A stretch of 64,000 nt of DNA from an uncultured Eggerthellaceae bacterium (GCA_958454405.1 CAUEBO010000010.1:1-64000), one strand, 5' to 3'. Shown: positions 50,694 through 59,078, counted from the stretch's first letter. Translations and numbers: made by a program. Notes: generated by a model not told the origin, from the sequence alone.

Positions 50694-51767
50694 ATGTTCG
50701 GCGCGTTGACGATATGCTACCTGTTCTTCGGCGGCGCCGGCGCCGGAACGTTGCTCGTGGCTTCCGTCGTGGACCTTGCGTGGGCGAAGGAGCCGTTCGG
50801 CGCTTCGGCGACGGGCTCCTCCGCCGATTCGGCGCGTCCGCTGCGGCGCATCGTCGCCCATGCCTTTCTGGCCGGGTTCCTGGCTGTGGCGTTCGGCGTG
50901 CTCTGCCTGCTGTTCGACCTCGGACGCATCGATCGCGTCGAGATGCTGTTCCTGAGCCCGACGGCGACCTACCTGACGCTGGGGTCGTTCGCGTTGGCGG
51001 CGCTGCTCGCATGCAGCGCGTTCCTTGTGGTCGCGAGGTTCTTCTACCTGCCGGACGTCGGCCGCCGTGCCGTGGTGGCCTTTGAAGTCGCTGCGGTGGT
51101 CTTGAGCCTGGTAGTGGCCGCGTACACGGGCATGCTGCTGTCCAGCCTGCAGGCTGTGGCCTTCTGGGACACGCCGCTCGTGCCGGTGCTGTTCACGCTT
51201 TCGTCGCTTTCGTCGGGCTGCGCGGCCCTGCTCGTCATGGCGCTGGCCGCGGAAGCTGACGACGAAGCCACGGCCCGCGTCGTCGGGCGGCTTGCGCGCG
51301 TCGACCTCGCCCTCATCGCGATCGAGGCCGTGTGCGCCGCCGCGTTCGCGCTGCTCGCCTTGGGCAGCGCGCAGCCGTCCGAAGCACAGGCGGCCTCGCG
51401 GCTGTTCGCGGGCGCCGGCAATCTGGCGCTCGTCTGGTGGGTCGGTTTCGTCGGCTGCGGCCTGGTCGCGCCCTTCGCGCTGGAGTGCGCCGCGGAAGCT
51501 GCATCCTGGCGCCGCAGGAGGGTTCCCCGGCAGGCGCTGGCCCTGGCCGGAGCGCTCGTGCTCGTAGGCGCGTTCTGCCTGCGCTTGGGCATCGTGGACG
51601 CAGGAGCCCATCGCGAGCTTGCGTTGGAGGATCCCCTGGAAGCCGCGGCGGCGCTCGATGTCGGAGAGGCGCTGCAGGACGTGGGACGGGACGCGCCGTC
51701 GGTGCCGGGCGCGCCGTTCGGCGCCGTGCTCGCCGCAGCCGATGCGCAGGGATGGGGCGAATCATGA
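50694..51767 (+). CDS. NrfD/PsrC-like membrane protein, head of module C (NrfD3)
   Basis: A 357-residue polytopic membrane protein with about eight helices. ATG 50694 has AAAGGAG upstream; upstream codons derive from the palindrome region and are rejected. FGALTICYLFFGGAGAGTLL and later DTPLVPVLFTLSSLSSGCAA match NrfD1 and NrfD2. It carries an extra ~55-residue soluble C-terminal tail absent from the others. It overlaps GntR3 by ATGA. Module C also encodes a second, longer NrfD at 56931 next to its catalytic genes, so NrfD3 is probably not the enzyme's main anchor but a part of the conserved NrfD-GntR-SPFH set. Confidence 0.84.
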   Translation: MFGALTICYLFFGGAGAGTLLVASVVDLAWAKEPFGASATGSSADSARPLRRIVAHAFLAGFLAVAFGVLCLLFDLGRIDRVEMLFLSPTATYLTLGSFALAALLACSAFLVVARFFYLPDVGRRAVVAFEVAAVVLSLVVAAYTGMLLSSLQAVAFWDTPLVPVLFTLSSLSSGCAALLVMALAAEADDEATARVVGRLARVDLALIAIEAVCAAAFALLALGSAQPSEAQAASRLFAGAGNLALVWWVGFVGCGLVAPFALECAAEAASWRRRRVPRQALALAGALVLVGAFCLRLGIVDAGAHRELALEDPLEAAAALDVGEALQDVGRDAPSVPGAPFGAVLAAADAQGWGES

Positions 51768-52174
51768 CCCTGGAAGACGAGAGGCCCATGGCCTTGATCG
51801 AGATCGACGAGAAAAGCAGCATCCCCATCTGGCTGCAGCTGAAGAACCGTTTCATCTACCTCATCACCTCGGGGTACTACAAGCCGGGGGACCAGCTGCC
51901 CACGGTGCGCGGCCTGGCCGCCGACGTCGAGGTGAACTACAACACGGTGAGCAAGGTGTACATGAGCCTTGAGCAGGACGGCTACATCCAGTCGAAGCGG
52001 CGGCAGGGCGCGTTCGTGTGCGATGTGAGCGACAAGCCGGGCGTGAGCATTTCCACGACGGCCGAGATCGTGACGCGCGAGTACCTGAAGCGCTGCTTCG
52101 AACTGGGCATGTCGATAGAGGATATCCAAGAGCAGTTCCAGAAAGCCGTTGCGGAAAACCGCGACCAGGCATGA
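51764..52174 (+). CDS. GntR-family (YtrA-type) regulator 3
   Basis: A 136-residue YtrA-type regulator. ATG 51764 overlaps the NrfD3 stop (ATGA), unlike GntR1 and GntR2, which have their own promoters. KSSIPIWLQLKNRFIYLITS is followed by the winged helix GDQLPTVRGLAADVEVNYNT and VSKVYMSLEQDGYIQSKRRQ, then a short C-terminal helix. It ends 16 bp before SPFH3. Likely binds the TGTCA/TGACA half-sites in the 53-bp palindrome or the TGTCAT pair before MopB4. Confidence 0.87.
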   Translation: MTLEDERPMALIEIDEKSSIPIWLQLKNRFIYLITSGYYKPGDQLPTVRGLAADVEVNYNTVSKVYMSLEQDGYIQSKRRQGAFVCDVSDKPGVSISTTAEIVTREYLKRCFELGMSIEDIQEQFQKAVAENRDQA

Positions 52175-52190
52175 TCGAGAAGGCGAGGGC

Positions 52191-53207
52191 ATGACGATGC
52201 GAGGAAAGCACGGCGACGAGCACGGCACGGTCGAGGCGCAGCAGTCGTTCGCGGATGCGCGCCAGATGCCGATGGGATGCCAGGTGGACACGGGGCGCCG
52301 CCGCGCATCGCGCAACGGCGCGCTCGTGTTCGCGGGCGTGGTGTTCGCCGTGGTGTTCGCGGCGGTGCTCGCGGTCTTCCAGGTGCTCGCCGGAGAGATC
52401 GGCCTGACGGCGCTCGTGACGGCTGCGATAGCCGGATGGCTCGCCTGCTCGTCGGTGCACGTGGTGCTGGAGTGGGAGAAAGCCGTGGTGCTGCGTTTCG
52501 GCAAGTTCAACCGCGTGGCGGGACCGGGCATCGTGTTCAACTGGCCCATCGTGGAGTTCTACACGCTGCGCATCGACCAGCGCGTGTCGGCGACGTATTT
52601 CGGCGCCGAGGAAACGCTCACGAGCGATCTCGTGCCCATCAACGTGGACGCGGTGCTGTTCTGGATGGTGTGGAACGCCAAGAACGCCACCGTGGAGGTG
52701 GAGGACTACGCGTCGGCCGTGACATGGATCGCGCAGACGGCCATGCGCAAGGCCATCGGGCGCACGACCGTGGCCGAGGTGGCCACTCGCCGCGACCAGC
52801 TGGATGAGGAGCTGAAGGAGGCCATTGAGGAGAAGCTCAGCCCCTGGGGCATCACCATCATCGACGTGGAGATCCGCGACATCGTGGTTCCGAAGGAACT
52901 GCAGCAGGCCATGGCCATGGAGGCCGTCGCCGAGCGCAAGAAGAACGCCCGCATGGTGCTGGCCGAGGCCGAGAAGGACATCTCCGAGATGCTCAAGGAC
53001 GCCTCCGAAGTGTACGACGGCGACGCCGATGCCATGCGCCTGCGCACGATGCACCTGGCCTACGAGAGCGTGGAGCAGTCCGGCGGCACGCTGGTCATCC
53101 CGAGCGCGTTCAGCGAAGGGTTCGTCCCCGAAGCGGCGGGCACGGCCAAGGGCGCGGATGTTGCGGCCCGCGCGGCGAACGCCGTGTCGTCCGCGACGGG
53201 GGAGTAG
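52191..53207 (+). CDS. SPFH/slipin (stomatin-like) membrane protein 3
   Basis: A 338-residue slipin-type protein, third copy. ATG 52191 has AAGGCGAGGG upstream. A charged head leads to two transmembrane helices (about 40-62 and 65-85), then the SPFH domain (EWEKAVVLRFGKFNRVAGPG through VEIRDIVVPKELQQAMAME). The C-terminal ~25 residues are alanine-rich and longer than in copies 1 and 2. No NfeD gene follows; the DmsA-like catalytic operon does, after 575 bp. Confidence 0.88.
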   Translation: MTMRGKHGDEHGTVEAQQSFADARQMPMGCQVDTGRRRASRNGALVFAGVVFAVVFAAVLAVFQVLAGEIGLTALVTAAIAGWLACSSVHVVLEWEKAVVLRFGKFNRVAGPGIVFNWPIVEFYTLRIDQRVSATYFGAEETLTSDLVPINVDAVLFWMVWNAKNATVEVEDYASAVTWIAQTAMRKAIGRTTVAEVATRRDQLDEELKEAIEEKLSPWGITIIDVEIRDIVVPKELQQAMAMEAVAERKKNARMVLAEAEKDISEMLKDASEVYDGDADAMRLRTMHLAYESVEQSGGTLVIPSAFSEGFVPEAAGTAKGADVAARAANAVSSATGE

Positions 53208-53318
53208 GCGGCTGGACCGGCCTTGCGCCAGGCGCTCAGCCGCGCTCATGCCATGTCCTGGCCGATCCGCCTCCGTGACGCGGGCCGGCCTTTGGAAGAA
53301 ATCCGGTCCAAACCGCAG

Positions 53319-53463
53319 ATGACAGAAAACGCGGTCGAATGCGCACTCGTCGAGCGCGGAATCGAGCACGCGGATTTCGCGACCAGGCGTTTTGCGCGAT
53401 CGAGGCGCGCGAAGGGCGCGGATCGACCTTGCAGACTGCACATTCAACCTCGTTTTCTGTCAT
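53319..53463. repeat. 145-bp imperfect inverted-repeat element
   Basis: Arms 53319-53345 and 53437-53463 match 24/27 in inverted orientation (ATGACAGAAAACGCGGTCGA... against its complement), around a GC-rich core. It looks like a small foldback/MITE-like element. It sits at the same SPFH-MopB position as the element in module B. Confidence 0.6.
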
Positions 53464-53554
53464 TTTCGATTCAGTCCAACGCAGCGGACTTTCGGAAGAG
53501 CCCTTCCCCTTTGTAAGTATAATACCAGGTGATTCTATATTATCTCCAAAATAG

Positions 53555-53580
53555 TATAATCTTCTGTCATATCCTGTCAT
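53555..53580 (+). promoter_or_regulatory. MopB4 promoter zone with paired TGTCAT boxes
   Basis: TATAAT (53555-53560) is followed by TGTCAT direct repeats one helical turn apart. The same TGTCA half-site is used in inverted form in module A. A regulator could bind just downstream of the -10. Confidence 0.45.
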
Positions 53581-53782
53581 ACTTCTGTATTGATAATCAT
53601 AGTCACGTATGGCAGAATGCGGGGAAGAGGGAATCGGCCGATTTCTGATATGAGGGGGAATCTCGGATTCGCGCTGCGCGCCGACGAGGGCATCGCAGCC
53701 GAAAGGTCGCAACCGTTCGCGGAAACCGCACCTGGCTCCGGGTTGCCCAAGGCATTCTTGCATCATGGATGGAGGAGAAGAC

Positions 53783-56287
53783 ATGTCGGAAACCAAGAGC
53801 CCGCACAAAGGACTCACGCGCAGGGGCTTTTTGAAGGCGACGGGCGCCGTGGCGGGGGCGGCTGCGGTCGGCGCCGCCGCGCAACCGACCCTGACGGCCC
53901 TGGCGGAAGATGCGAGCACCGCCCCCGCAGCCGAAGAACAGGTGTTCTACAGCAACTGCGGAGGCAACTGCGGTGGTCCGTTCTGCCGTTTGAAGGGCAT
54001 CGTGCGCGAAGGCAAGCTCGTGCAGGTGAAGCCTGCGGACATCGATCCCAATCACCCAGCGTTCAAGTCGGGGTGCGTCAAAGGGCAGACCAATCCGCAA
54101 CGCCTCTACAGCCCGAAGCGCAACCTGTATCCGCTGAAGCGTGTTGGCGAACGCGGCGCGGGCGAGTGGGAGCGCATTTCCTGGGACGAGGCTATTGGCA
54201 CCATTGCAGAACGCATGATGGCCGCCCAGAAGGAATTCGGCGATTCTTCCATCGCTTTCTGGCATAGCTACGTCGGCGGAGGAAGCGTCCTGGACAAAGC
54301 CGTCACGGCGCTGTCTCCCGGCGGGGGCCGATACGGCTCTGCCGTGTCGCTTGAGCGCTTCCTGAAGAAGACGGGCGCCACCATCATGGGGCCGGCGGCC
54401 GATAAGGGCTTGCAGTACGCCATGCCTTCGCTGCCTGGTTTCGTTTTCTCGGCTCAGAACGACCTTCCCAAGGCGAGCACCATCCTTATCTGGGGCTGCA
54501 ATCCCACGGGAGCTTCCCGTTCGCATCAGCATTACCTGCGCAAAGCGAAAGAGAACGGCGCGACCATCGTCACCATCGATCCGGTAGTTCGCCTGAACGC
54601 CGTACAATCCGATCTGTACCTGCCTGTGAAACCAGCCACCGATGGTGCCCTGGCCCTGGCCATGTGCAACTGGGTTCTCGACAACGACTATGTGGACTGG
54701 GACTTCCTGCGCAACGACTCGGTAGCTCCGTTCCTGCGCAAGGAGGACGGCTCTTTCCTGCGTCTCTCCGATATGGGCATGCCGCTTGAGGTGGGGCCCG
54801 CAGACGTCGTGACGGGCGAGCCGACCGAGCTTGATGCCGAGGTGGTGTACGACGAAGCGACAAAGCAGTTCGTGTCTGTCAACGCAGCTCAGAAGCCCGC
54901 GGTCCTGGGCTCTTTCGAGGCGAACGGCGTGAAGGTTCGCACCGTCTTCGACTACTGCATCGAGCATATCAAAGAGTACACGATCGAAAAGGCTGCCGAG
55001 ATCTGCGACATTCCTGCCTGGAAGGTTGAGGAAGTCGCTCGCCTGTATGCGACGGCCAAGCCAGCGTACATAGACATGTACGAAGGCCTCGATCACCACA
55101 TGAACGTCCGCCACACCTGCAAGGACCTCATGCTGCTCGCCTGCATGACGGGCAATCTTGGAAAGCCGGGAACGGGCGTCCTGTGCGACCAGCTCATGGA
55201 GGGCGAGGATTCGGGCAATCCTATCGGCGGCGAGATGAACACTATGGAGCTTATCCAGGTTGAAAACGCCAAACCCTCCATTGCCATGACGGGGATGTAC
55301 CTGCACGAGGTTATGGAGTCGGGCAAGCTGGGTTCCACGGAGATCCCGCTCAAGGTGGTGTACTGCTTCCAGGGGAATCCGCTCGCCTGCGATTGCGGTC
55401 CGAACGAGCTCAGATCGGCCATCGACAAGCTCGATCTGTTCGTGGTCGCCGATCCCCAGATGTCCGACACGGCCCGCTACGCCGATATCGTGCTGCCCAT
55501 CGCCTTGTCGTGGGAGAAAGAAGATGCGGGCGGCGGCTACGCGATGTACGAGAAGGGCGTCGAGCCCGCAGGCGAGTGCAAGTCCGACATGGACGTGTTC
55601 CGCATGCTGGCGGATGCGATGGGTTTTCCCGAGCTGTACGACAAGTCTGACGAAGAGTACATCCGCATGGCTTTGGACACGGAGTTCAACCGTGCCAACG
55701 GCTTTACGTACGATGACTACAAGGAGAAAGGCTTCATCGCCAAGTTCGTCGATGAGATGCCCGTTTCCGATGCTGCTCCTGCCGCGAAGGTGCGCAATGC
55801 TTTCTACATCGAGAACCCCGCGTCTGTCGACATCAACGAACCTGAGTTCGACCGCGAAATCGAAAGCCGTCCTTATTGGGAGGACGTGCCCGACGTGGTT
55901 GAGAACGGCGCCAAGTATCCGCTGCATGCGCTCAGTATGCATGAGATGTATCATGCGCAGTCCATCATGATGGAGCTCCCCTGGCTCGAAGAGCTTCGTC
56001 ACGAGCCGAAAATCGAGATCCATTTCGATGCGGCCGGTCCCCGCGGCATCAAGCAAGGCGATCTCATCAAGGCGTACAACGATCGCGGCTTCGTGGTGTG
56101 CAGGGCGGTGGTTACCCAAGGCATTCGCCCGGATTGCATTTTGCTGCCGCATGGTTGGCAGATCGACGACTTCGTTGCCGGCCACCTGACCGATCTGACC
56201 AGTATTGAGATGGATGGCTTCTCGGGCAACAGCTGTTACAACGATATCGTCTGCGAAGTGGAGCTTTGGGATGGAGGGGAGGAATAA
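53783..56287 (+). CDS. DmsA-like molybdopterin oxidoreductase catalytic subunit 4, Tat-exported
   Basis: An 834-residue bis-MGD enzyme. ATG 53783 has GGAGGAGAAG upstream. A Tat signal TRRGFLKATGAVAG is followed by a likely AxA cleavage site near residue 42; no lipobox, unlike copies 1-3. The 4Fe-4S site is Cys59-x3-Cys63-x4-Cys68-x29-Cys98, then VKGQTNPQRLYSPKRNLYPL. It resembles DmsA/TorA-type reductases, but where they use a Mo-binding Ser (GDYS) this reads GPAADKG (Ala206-Asp207). It stops one base into the next ATG (TAATG). Cofactor maturation is probably aided by the TorD domain encoded at the end of the operon. Terminal acceptor unknown. Confidence 0.88.
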   Translation: MSETKSPHKGLTRRGFLKATGAVAGAAAVGAAAQPTLTALAEDASTAPAAEEQVFYSNCGGNCGGPFCRLKGIVREGKLVQVKPADIDPNHPAFKSGCVKGQTNPQRLYSPKRNLYPLKRVGERGAGEWERISWDEAIGTIAERMMAAQKEFGDSSIAFWHSYVGGGSVLDKAVTALSPGGGRYGSAVSLERFLKKTGATIMGPAADKGLQYAMPSLPGFVFSAQNDLPKASTILIWGCNPTGASRSHQHYLRKAKENGATIVTIDPVVRLNAVQSDLYLPVKPATDGALALAMCNWVLDNDYVDWDFLRNDSVAPFLRKEDGSFLRLSDMGMPLEVGPADVVTGEPTELDAEVVYDEATKQFVSVNAAQKPAVLGSFEANGVKVRTVFDYCIEHIKEYTIEKAAEICDIPAWKVEEVARLYATAKPAYIDMYEGLDHHMNVRHTCKDLMLLACMTGNLGKPGTGVLCDQLMEGEDSGNPIGGEMNTMELIQVENAKPSIAMTGMYLHEVMESGKLGSTEIPLKVVYCFQGNPLACDCGPNELRSAIDKLDLFVVADPQMSDTARYADIVLPIALSWEKEDAGGGYAMYEKGVEPAGECKSDMDVFRMLADAMGFPELYDKSDEEYIRMALDTEFNRANGFTYDDYKEKGFIAKFVDEMPVSDAAPAAKVRNAFYIENPASVDINEPEFDREIESRPYWEDVPDVVENGAKYPLHALSMHEMYHAQSIMMELPWLEELRHEPKIEIHFDAAGPRGIKQGDLIKAYNDRGFVVCRAVVTQGIRPDCILLPHGWQIDDFVAGHLTDLTSIEMDGFSGNSCYNDIVCEVELWDGGEE

Positions 56288-56913
56288 TGACTCGGTACGG
56301 ATTCGTCGTCGATACGACGCGCTGCGTGGGGTGCAACTTCTGCTCCATGACATGCAAAGTGGAAAACAACATACCTGATGAAGTCTGGTGGTCGAAGGCC
56401 TACACCGATGGCGGAGAGGTGGAGCAGACCCCTGCCGGGGAATGGCCCGACAACCTGTCCATGTCGTTCATGACCGTCGCCTGCCAGCATTGCGACAACC
56501 CGGCGTGCGTGAAGGCGTGCCCGGTGGGGGCGACGTACAAGGACGTCGACACGGGCATCGTGCGGCAGGATTTCGACAAGTGCATCGGCTGCCGTATGTG
56601 CATGGCCGCCTGCCCCTACACAGGCGTGCGCACGTTCAACTGGGAGGATCCGAAGTACTTCCTTGACTTTCCAGTGGGCAGCGTTGACGCGCCGAAGCAT
56701 CAGAAAGGCGTCGTGGAGAAGTGCACGATGTGCTGGCATCGCATAGCGAAGGGCGAGCGCCCCGCCTGCGCCGATGTATGCAGGGCCATGGCCCGTTATT
56801 GGGGAGATTTCGACGATCCTGATTCCGAAGTGTCCAAGCTCATCCACGAGCGCCCGTACAAGCAACTGCTGGCCAGCGAGGGCACCAGTCCTTGCGTGTA
56901 CTACCTCGTCTAG
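56287..56913 (+). CDS. 4Fe-4S electron-transfer subunit 4 (DmsB-like)
   Basis: A 208-residue four-cluster ferredoxin subunit. ATG 56287 overlaps the MopB4 stop, with GAGGAATA upstream; an earlier frame start at 56266 is rejected. Motifs: CVGCNFCSMTCK, CQHCDNPACVKACP, CIGCRMCMAACP and CTMCWHR...CADVC. It carries a typical insert between clusters I and II (DEVWWSKAYTDGGEVEQTPA). It links the catalytic subunit to NrfD4 encoded 17 bp on. Confidence 0.94.
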   Translation: MTRYGFVVDTTRCVGCNFCSMTCKVENNIPDEVWWSKAYTDGGEVEQTPAGEWPDNLSMSFMTVACQHCDNPACVKACPVGATYKDVDTGIVRQDFDKCIGCRMCMAACPYTGVRTFNWEDPKYFLDFPVGSVDAPKHQKGVVEKCTMCWHRIAKGERPACADVCRAMARYWGDFDDPDSEVSKLIHERPYKQLLASEGTSPCVYYLV

Positions 56914-56930
56914 GCGAAAAGGAGAACACC

Positions 56931-58163
56931 ATGTCTGAGAACGTTTCGGCGGCACCGGCCGCTCAAGCTCCTGCTGCCAAATTCGGGGGCAGGGGGCTCA
57001 CTGTCGGCATCGGCGTGGCTGCGGCGGTGACCGTCGTCGGGTTGGCGCTTTGGGGCATGCAGTTGGCGAACGGCTTCATGGACACCAGCATGCGCGATTT
57101 CGCTCCGTGGGGCCTGTGCATCGCCTCGCTCATGTTCTTCGTGGGGCTTTCGGTGGGAAGCATGGTCGTGGCGACGGCGCCCAAGGCCTTCGGCTTCGAG
57201 GGTTTCGGCGGTCTTTCCAAGATCGCCGTATGGCTGTCCATCTGCAGCGCGGTGATCGCCATCGGGTTCGTAGTGGTCGATCTCGGCCAGCCGTTGCGCC
57301 TGTGGGAGCTGTTCGCGTACTCCAACCTGACGAGCCCGCTCATGTGGGACATCATCGTGCTGGCCGTGTACCTGATCCTCTCGATCGTCTACCTGTGGAC
57401 GCTGCTGCGCGCCGACAGCGGCAAGGCGAGCGAAAAGGCGGTGCGCATCGTCTCCATCGTCACGTTGCTGGTTGCCGTGGCCGTGGTGGCGGTAGACGCC
57501 TGGATCTTCAGCTTGATGCCCGCGCGAGCCATGTGGAACACGGCGCTTCTGGGCCCGTGGTTCGTGTCGTCTGCCCTTGCGAGCGGCACGGCGCTCGTGC
57601 TGTTGGTGGCAATCGCGTTGCGCAAGGCGGGTTATCTGGCGCTCGATCAGAGGCACGTCGTCAAGCTGGTCAAGCTCATGGGCATCTTCGTCTGCGTCGA
57701 CCTGTTCTTCTTCGCATGCGACCTGATGACCGAGGGATTTCCGATGGGCTCCGGCGCTGAGCTCGTGGCCCTGTTGACGACCGGCTCGCTCGCCCCGTTT
57801 TTCTGGACGCAGATCGTCAGCTGCGTGCTGGCCGCTGTCGTCTGCTTCGTGCCGAAGCTGCGCACCAATCCGCTTATCGTGGCCGCCGGGCTGCTGGTCA
57901 TCGTCGGCGTCTTCTGCAAGCGCATGCAGTTGATCGTGGGAGGCTTCCAGATTCCCGCGCTCGGCGACTTCTCCACGTTCGTGACGCCGCACACGGTGAC
58001 CACGGGGTGGAGCACGGGACTGGCCGGCGCCTTCGAAGGCATGATCTACGCGCCGACCCTTCCTGAGATCGGGCTGGCCGTCGGCGTGCTCGCCCTGGGC
58101 GTCCTCATGGTGCTCTTGGGCTTGAAGCTGCTGGCGCTGAAGCCGGCGGAGACGTCGAACTAG
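56931..58163 (+). CDS. NrfD/PsrC-like quinol-interacting subunit of module C (NrfD4)
   Basis: A 410-residue polytopic membrane protein, longer than NrfD1-3 and of the classical ten-helix NrfD/PsrC type. ATG 56931 has AAAAGGAG upstream. After a cytoplasmic A-rich head come helices with FAPWGLCIASLMFFVGLSVG, VVDLGQPLRLWELFAYSNLT and TSPLMWDIIVLAVYL, conserved in the family. It oxidises or reduces the quinone pool for the catalytic subunit. A GC hairpin separates it from the small cytochrome-like gene. Confidence 0.92.
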   Translation: MSENVSAAPAAQAPAAKFGGRGLTVGIGVAAAVTVVGLALWGMQLANGFMDTSMRDFAPWGLCIASLMFFVGLSVGSMVVATAPKAFGFEGFGGLSKIAVWLSICSAVIAIGFVVVDLGQPLRLWELFAYSNLTSPLMWDIIVLAVYLILSIVYLWTLLRADSGKASEKAVRIVSIVTLLVAVAVVAVDAWIFSLMPARAMWNTALLGPWFVSSALASGTALVLLVAIALRKAGYLALDQRHVVKLVKLMGIFVCVDLFFFACDLMTEGFPMGSGAELVALLTTGSLAPFFWTQIVSCVLAAVVCFVPKLRTNPLIVAAGLLVIVGVFCKRMQLIVGGFQIPALGDFSTFVTPHTVTTGWSTGLAGAFEGMIYAPTLPEIGLAVGVLALGVLMVLLGLKLLALKPAETSN

Positions 58164-58178
58164 CCGTTTGCCCTTCTT

Positions 58179-58210
58179 GGCGGGGCGCGGGCCCTCCTCC
58201 GCGCCCCGCC
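58179..58210 (+). terminator. GC hairpin between NrfD4 and the cytochrome-like gene
   Basis: GGCGGGGCGCGG (58179-58190), eight-base loop, CCGCGCCCCGCC (58199-58210). Perfect 12-bp stem inside the operon; it may reduce read-through to the accessory genes. Confidence 0.6.
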
Positions 58211-58237
58211 GCCCGTTTCCGAGCGAAAAGAGGAGAT

Positions 58238-58594
58238 GTGAAAAAGACGCTCGTCACGCTCGTCGTGTTTCTCGTCGTAGGCTCCTGCGTGTACGCTGCA
58301 GGCGCCCTCTTTGACCCTGCGGTCGGTCTTCCGCAGGCCATCGAAGCGGATTCTCCCTGTCCGGCGACCTCGTGCGCATCGGGCTCGTGCCATGGTTTCG
58401 ATGAAGTGCCCGAGCCCGACGGCGTGCATGAGATGAGCTGCCCCGAGGCCTCGTGCGCAAGCGTCGAGTGCCATGCGTGGGGTTCGCTGACCACACGCTA
58501 TTACCAGCCTTCCGACGCGAGCTTGAACCTGTGGTTCCTTCTGCCGGTTGCTTTGGTCGTCGGACTCGTGCTGCTTGTGAAGAAGGTGAAGTGA
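58238..58594 (+). CDS. Small membrane-anchored c-type cytochrome-like protein with two CX4CH motifs
   Basis: A 118-residue exported protein. GTG 58238 has AGAGGAGA upstream. A signal-anchor helix (TLVTLVVFLVVGSCVYAAG) and a C-terminal helix (LWFLLPVALVVGLVLLVKK) flank an extracytoplasmic segment with two repeats: CPATSCASGSCHGF and CPEASCASVECHAW. Each contains C-x4-C-x4-C-H. If the CX4CH parts bind haem, as in some cytochromes c3, this is a diheme cytochrome; the extra Cys in each repeat is unusual and another metal is possible. It is encoded next to a DUF4405-like membrane protein and may pass electrons from NrfD4. Confidence 0.65.
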   Translation: MKKTLVTLVVFLVVGSCVYAAGALFDPAVGLPQAIEADSPCPATSCASGSCHGFDEVPEPDGVHEMSCPEASCASVECHAWGSLTTRYYQPSDASLNLWFLLPVALVVGLVLLVKKVK

Positions 58595-58595
58595 G

Positions 58596-59078
58596 ATGGA
58601 TCGGAGGAATCTCGTCGTCGATTTCGCCGCGCTTGCCGTGTGCGTTGTCGTCATGAATCCTGCCTGGTCGGGCGTGGGCTTCCACGAATGGATCGGCCTC
58701 GCGTTTTTCGCGGCGATCCTGGTGCATTGCGTTCTGCATGTCGATTGGACGGCCGATGCGATTTCGGGAATCGCGCGCAGGACGTCGACGGCCCGTCTTG
58801 GGAGCTTTGCTCTCGCCGTCCTCCTGGTCGTCTCTTCTGCGGTGGCGATGGTGTCGGGAATCTTGATATCGGGCGCGGTCCTGCCCGCGCTGGGGCTGTA
58901 CGTCGACGGCTACTATTTCTGGGATCCGCTGCACGCGATCTCCGCAAAGGTGTTCCTGGCCGTGCTGATCATCCATGTCGTTGCGCATTGGAAATGGCTG
59001 TTCGGTTTCTTTCGCAGGGGAAAGTCGGGTAGAATTGCGGGCAACCGGCCGAAAGGGGACCTCGATGGAAGCCGATAA
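58596..59078 (+). CDS. DUF4405-like four-helix membrane protein (possible cytochrome b)
   Basis: A 160-residue membrane protein, ATG 58596 just after the cytochrome-like stop. Four helices carry histidines placed for haem b ligation: FHEWIGLAFFAAILVHCVLH and DPLHAISAKVFLAVLIIHVV then AHWKW. This fits DUF4405/cytochrome b561-like small proteins. It overlaps the radical SAM-TorD gene by 14 bases. Together with the preceding gene it probably forms an electron-transfer unit beside the molybdoenzyme. Haem binding is inferred. Confidence 0.72.
   Translation: MDRRNLVVDFAALAVCVVVMNPAWSGVGFHEWIGLAFFAAILVHCVLHVDWTADAISGIARRTSTARLGSFALAVLLVVSSAVAMVSGILISGAVLPALGLYVDGYYFWDPLHAISAKVFLAVLIIHVVAHWKWLFGFFRRGKSGRIAGNRPKGDLDGSR

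Larger units (their letters stand above)
53208..53782. other. 575-bp gap between SPFH3 and MopB4
   Basis: No gene recognised. It contains the imperfect inverted repeat at 53319-53463, an A/T-rich promoter zone (TATAAT at 53555-53560) with two TGTCAT boxes ten bases apart (53565-53570, 53575-53580), then a ~190-base leader with the ribosome site GGAGGAGAAG before ATG 53783. Confidence 0.55.

Noticed and set aside
53603..56353. 916-residue minus-strand open frame
   Set aside because: Antisense shadow of MopB4; the plus-strand gene has Tat, Fe-S and MGD motifs.
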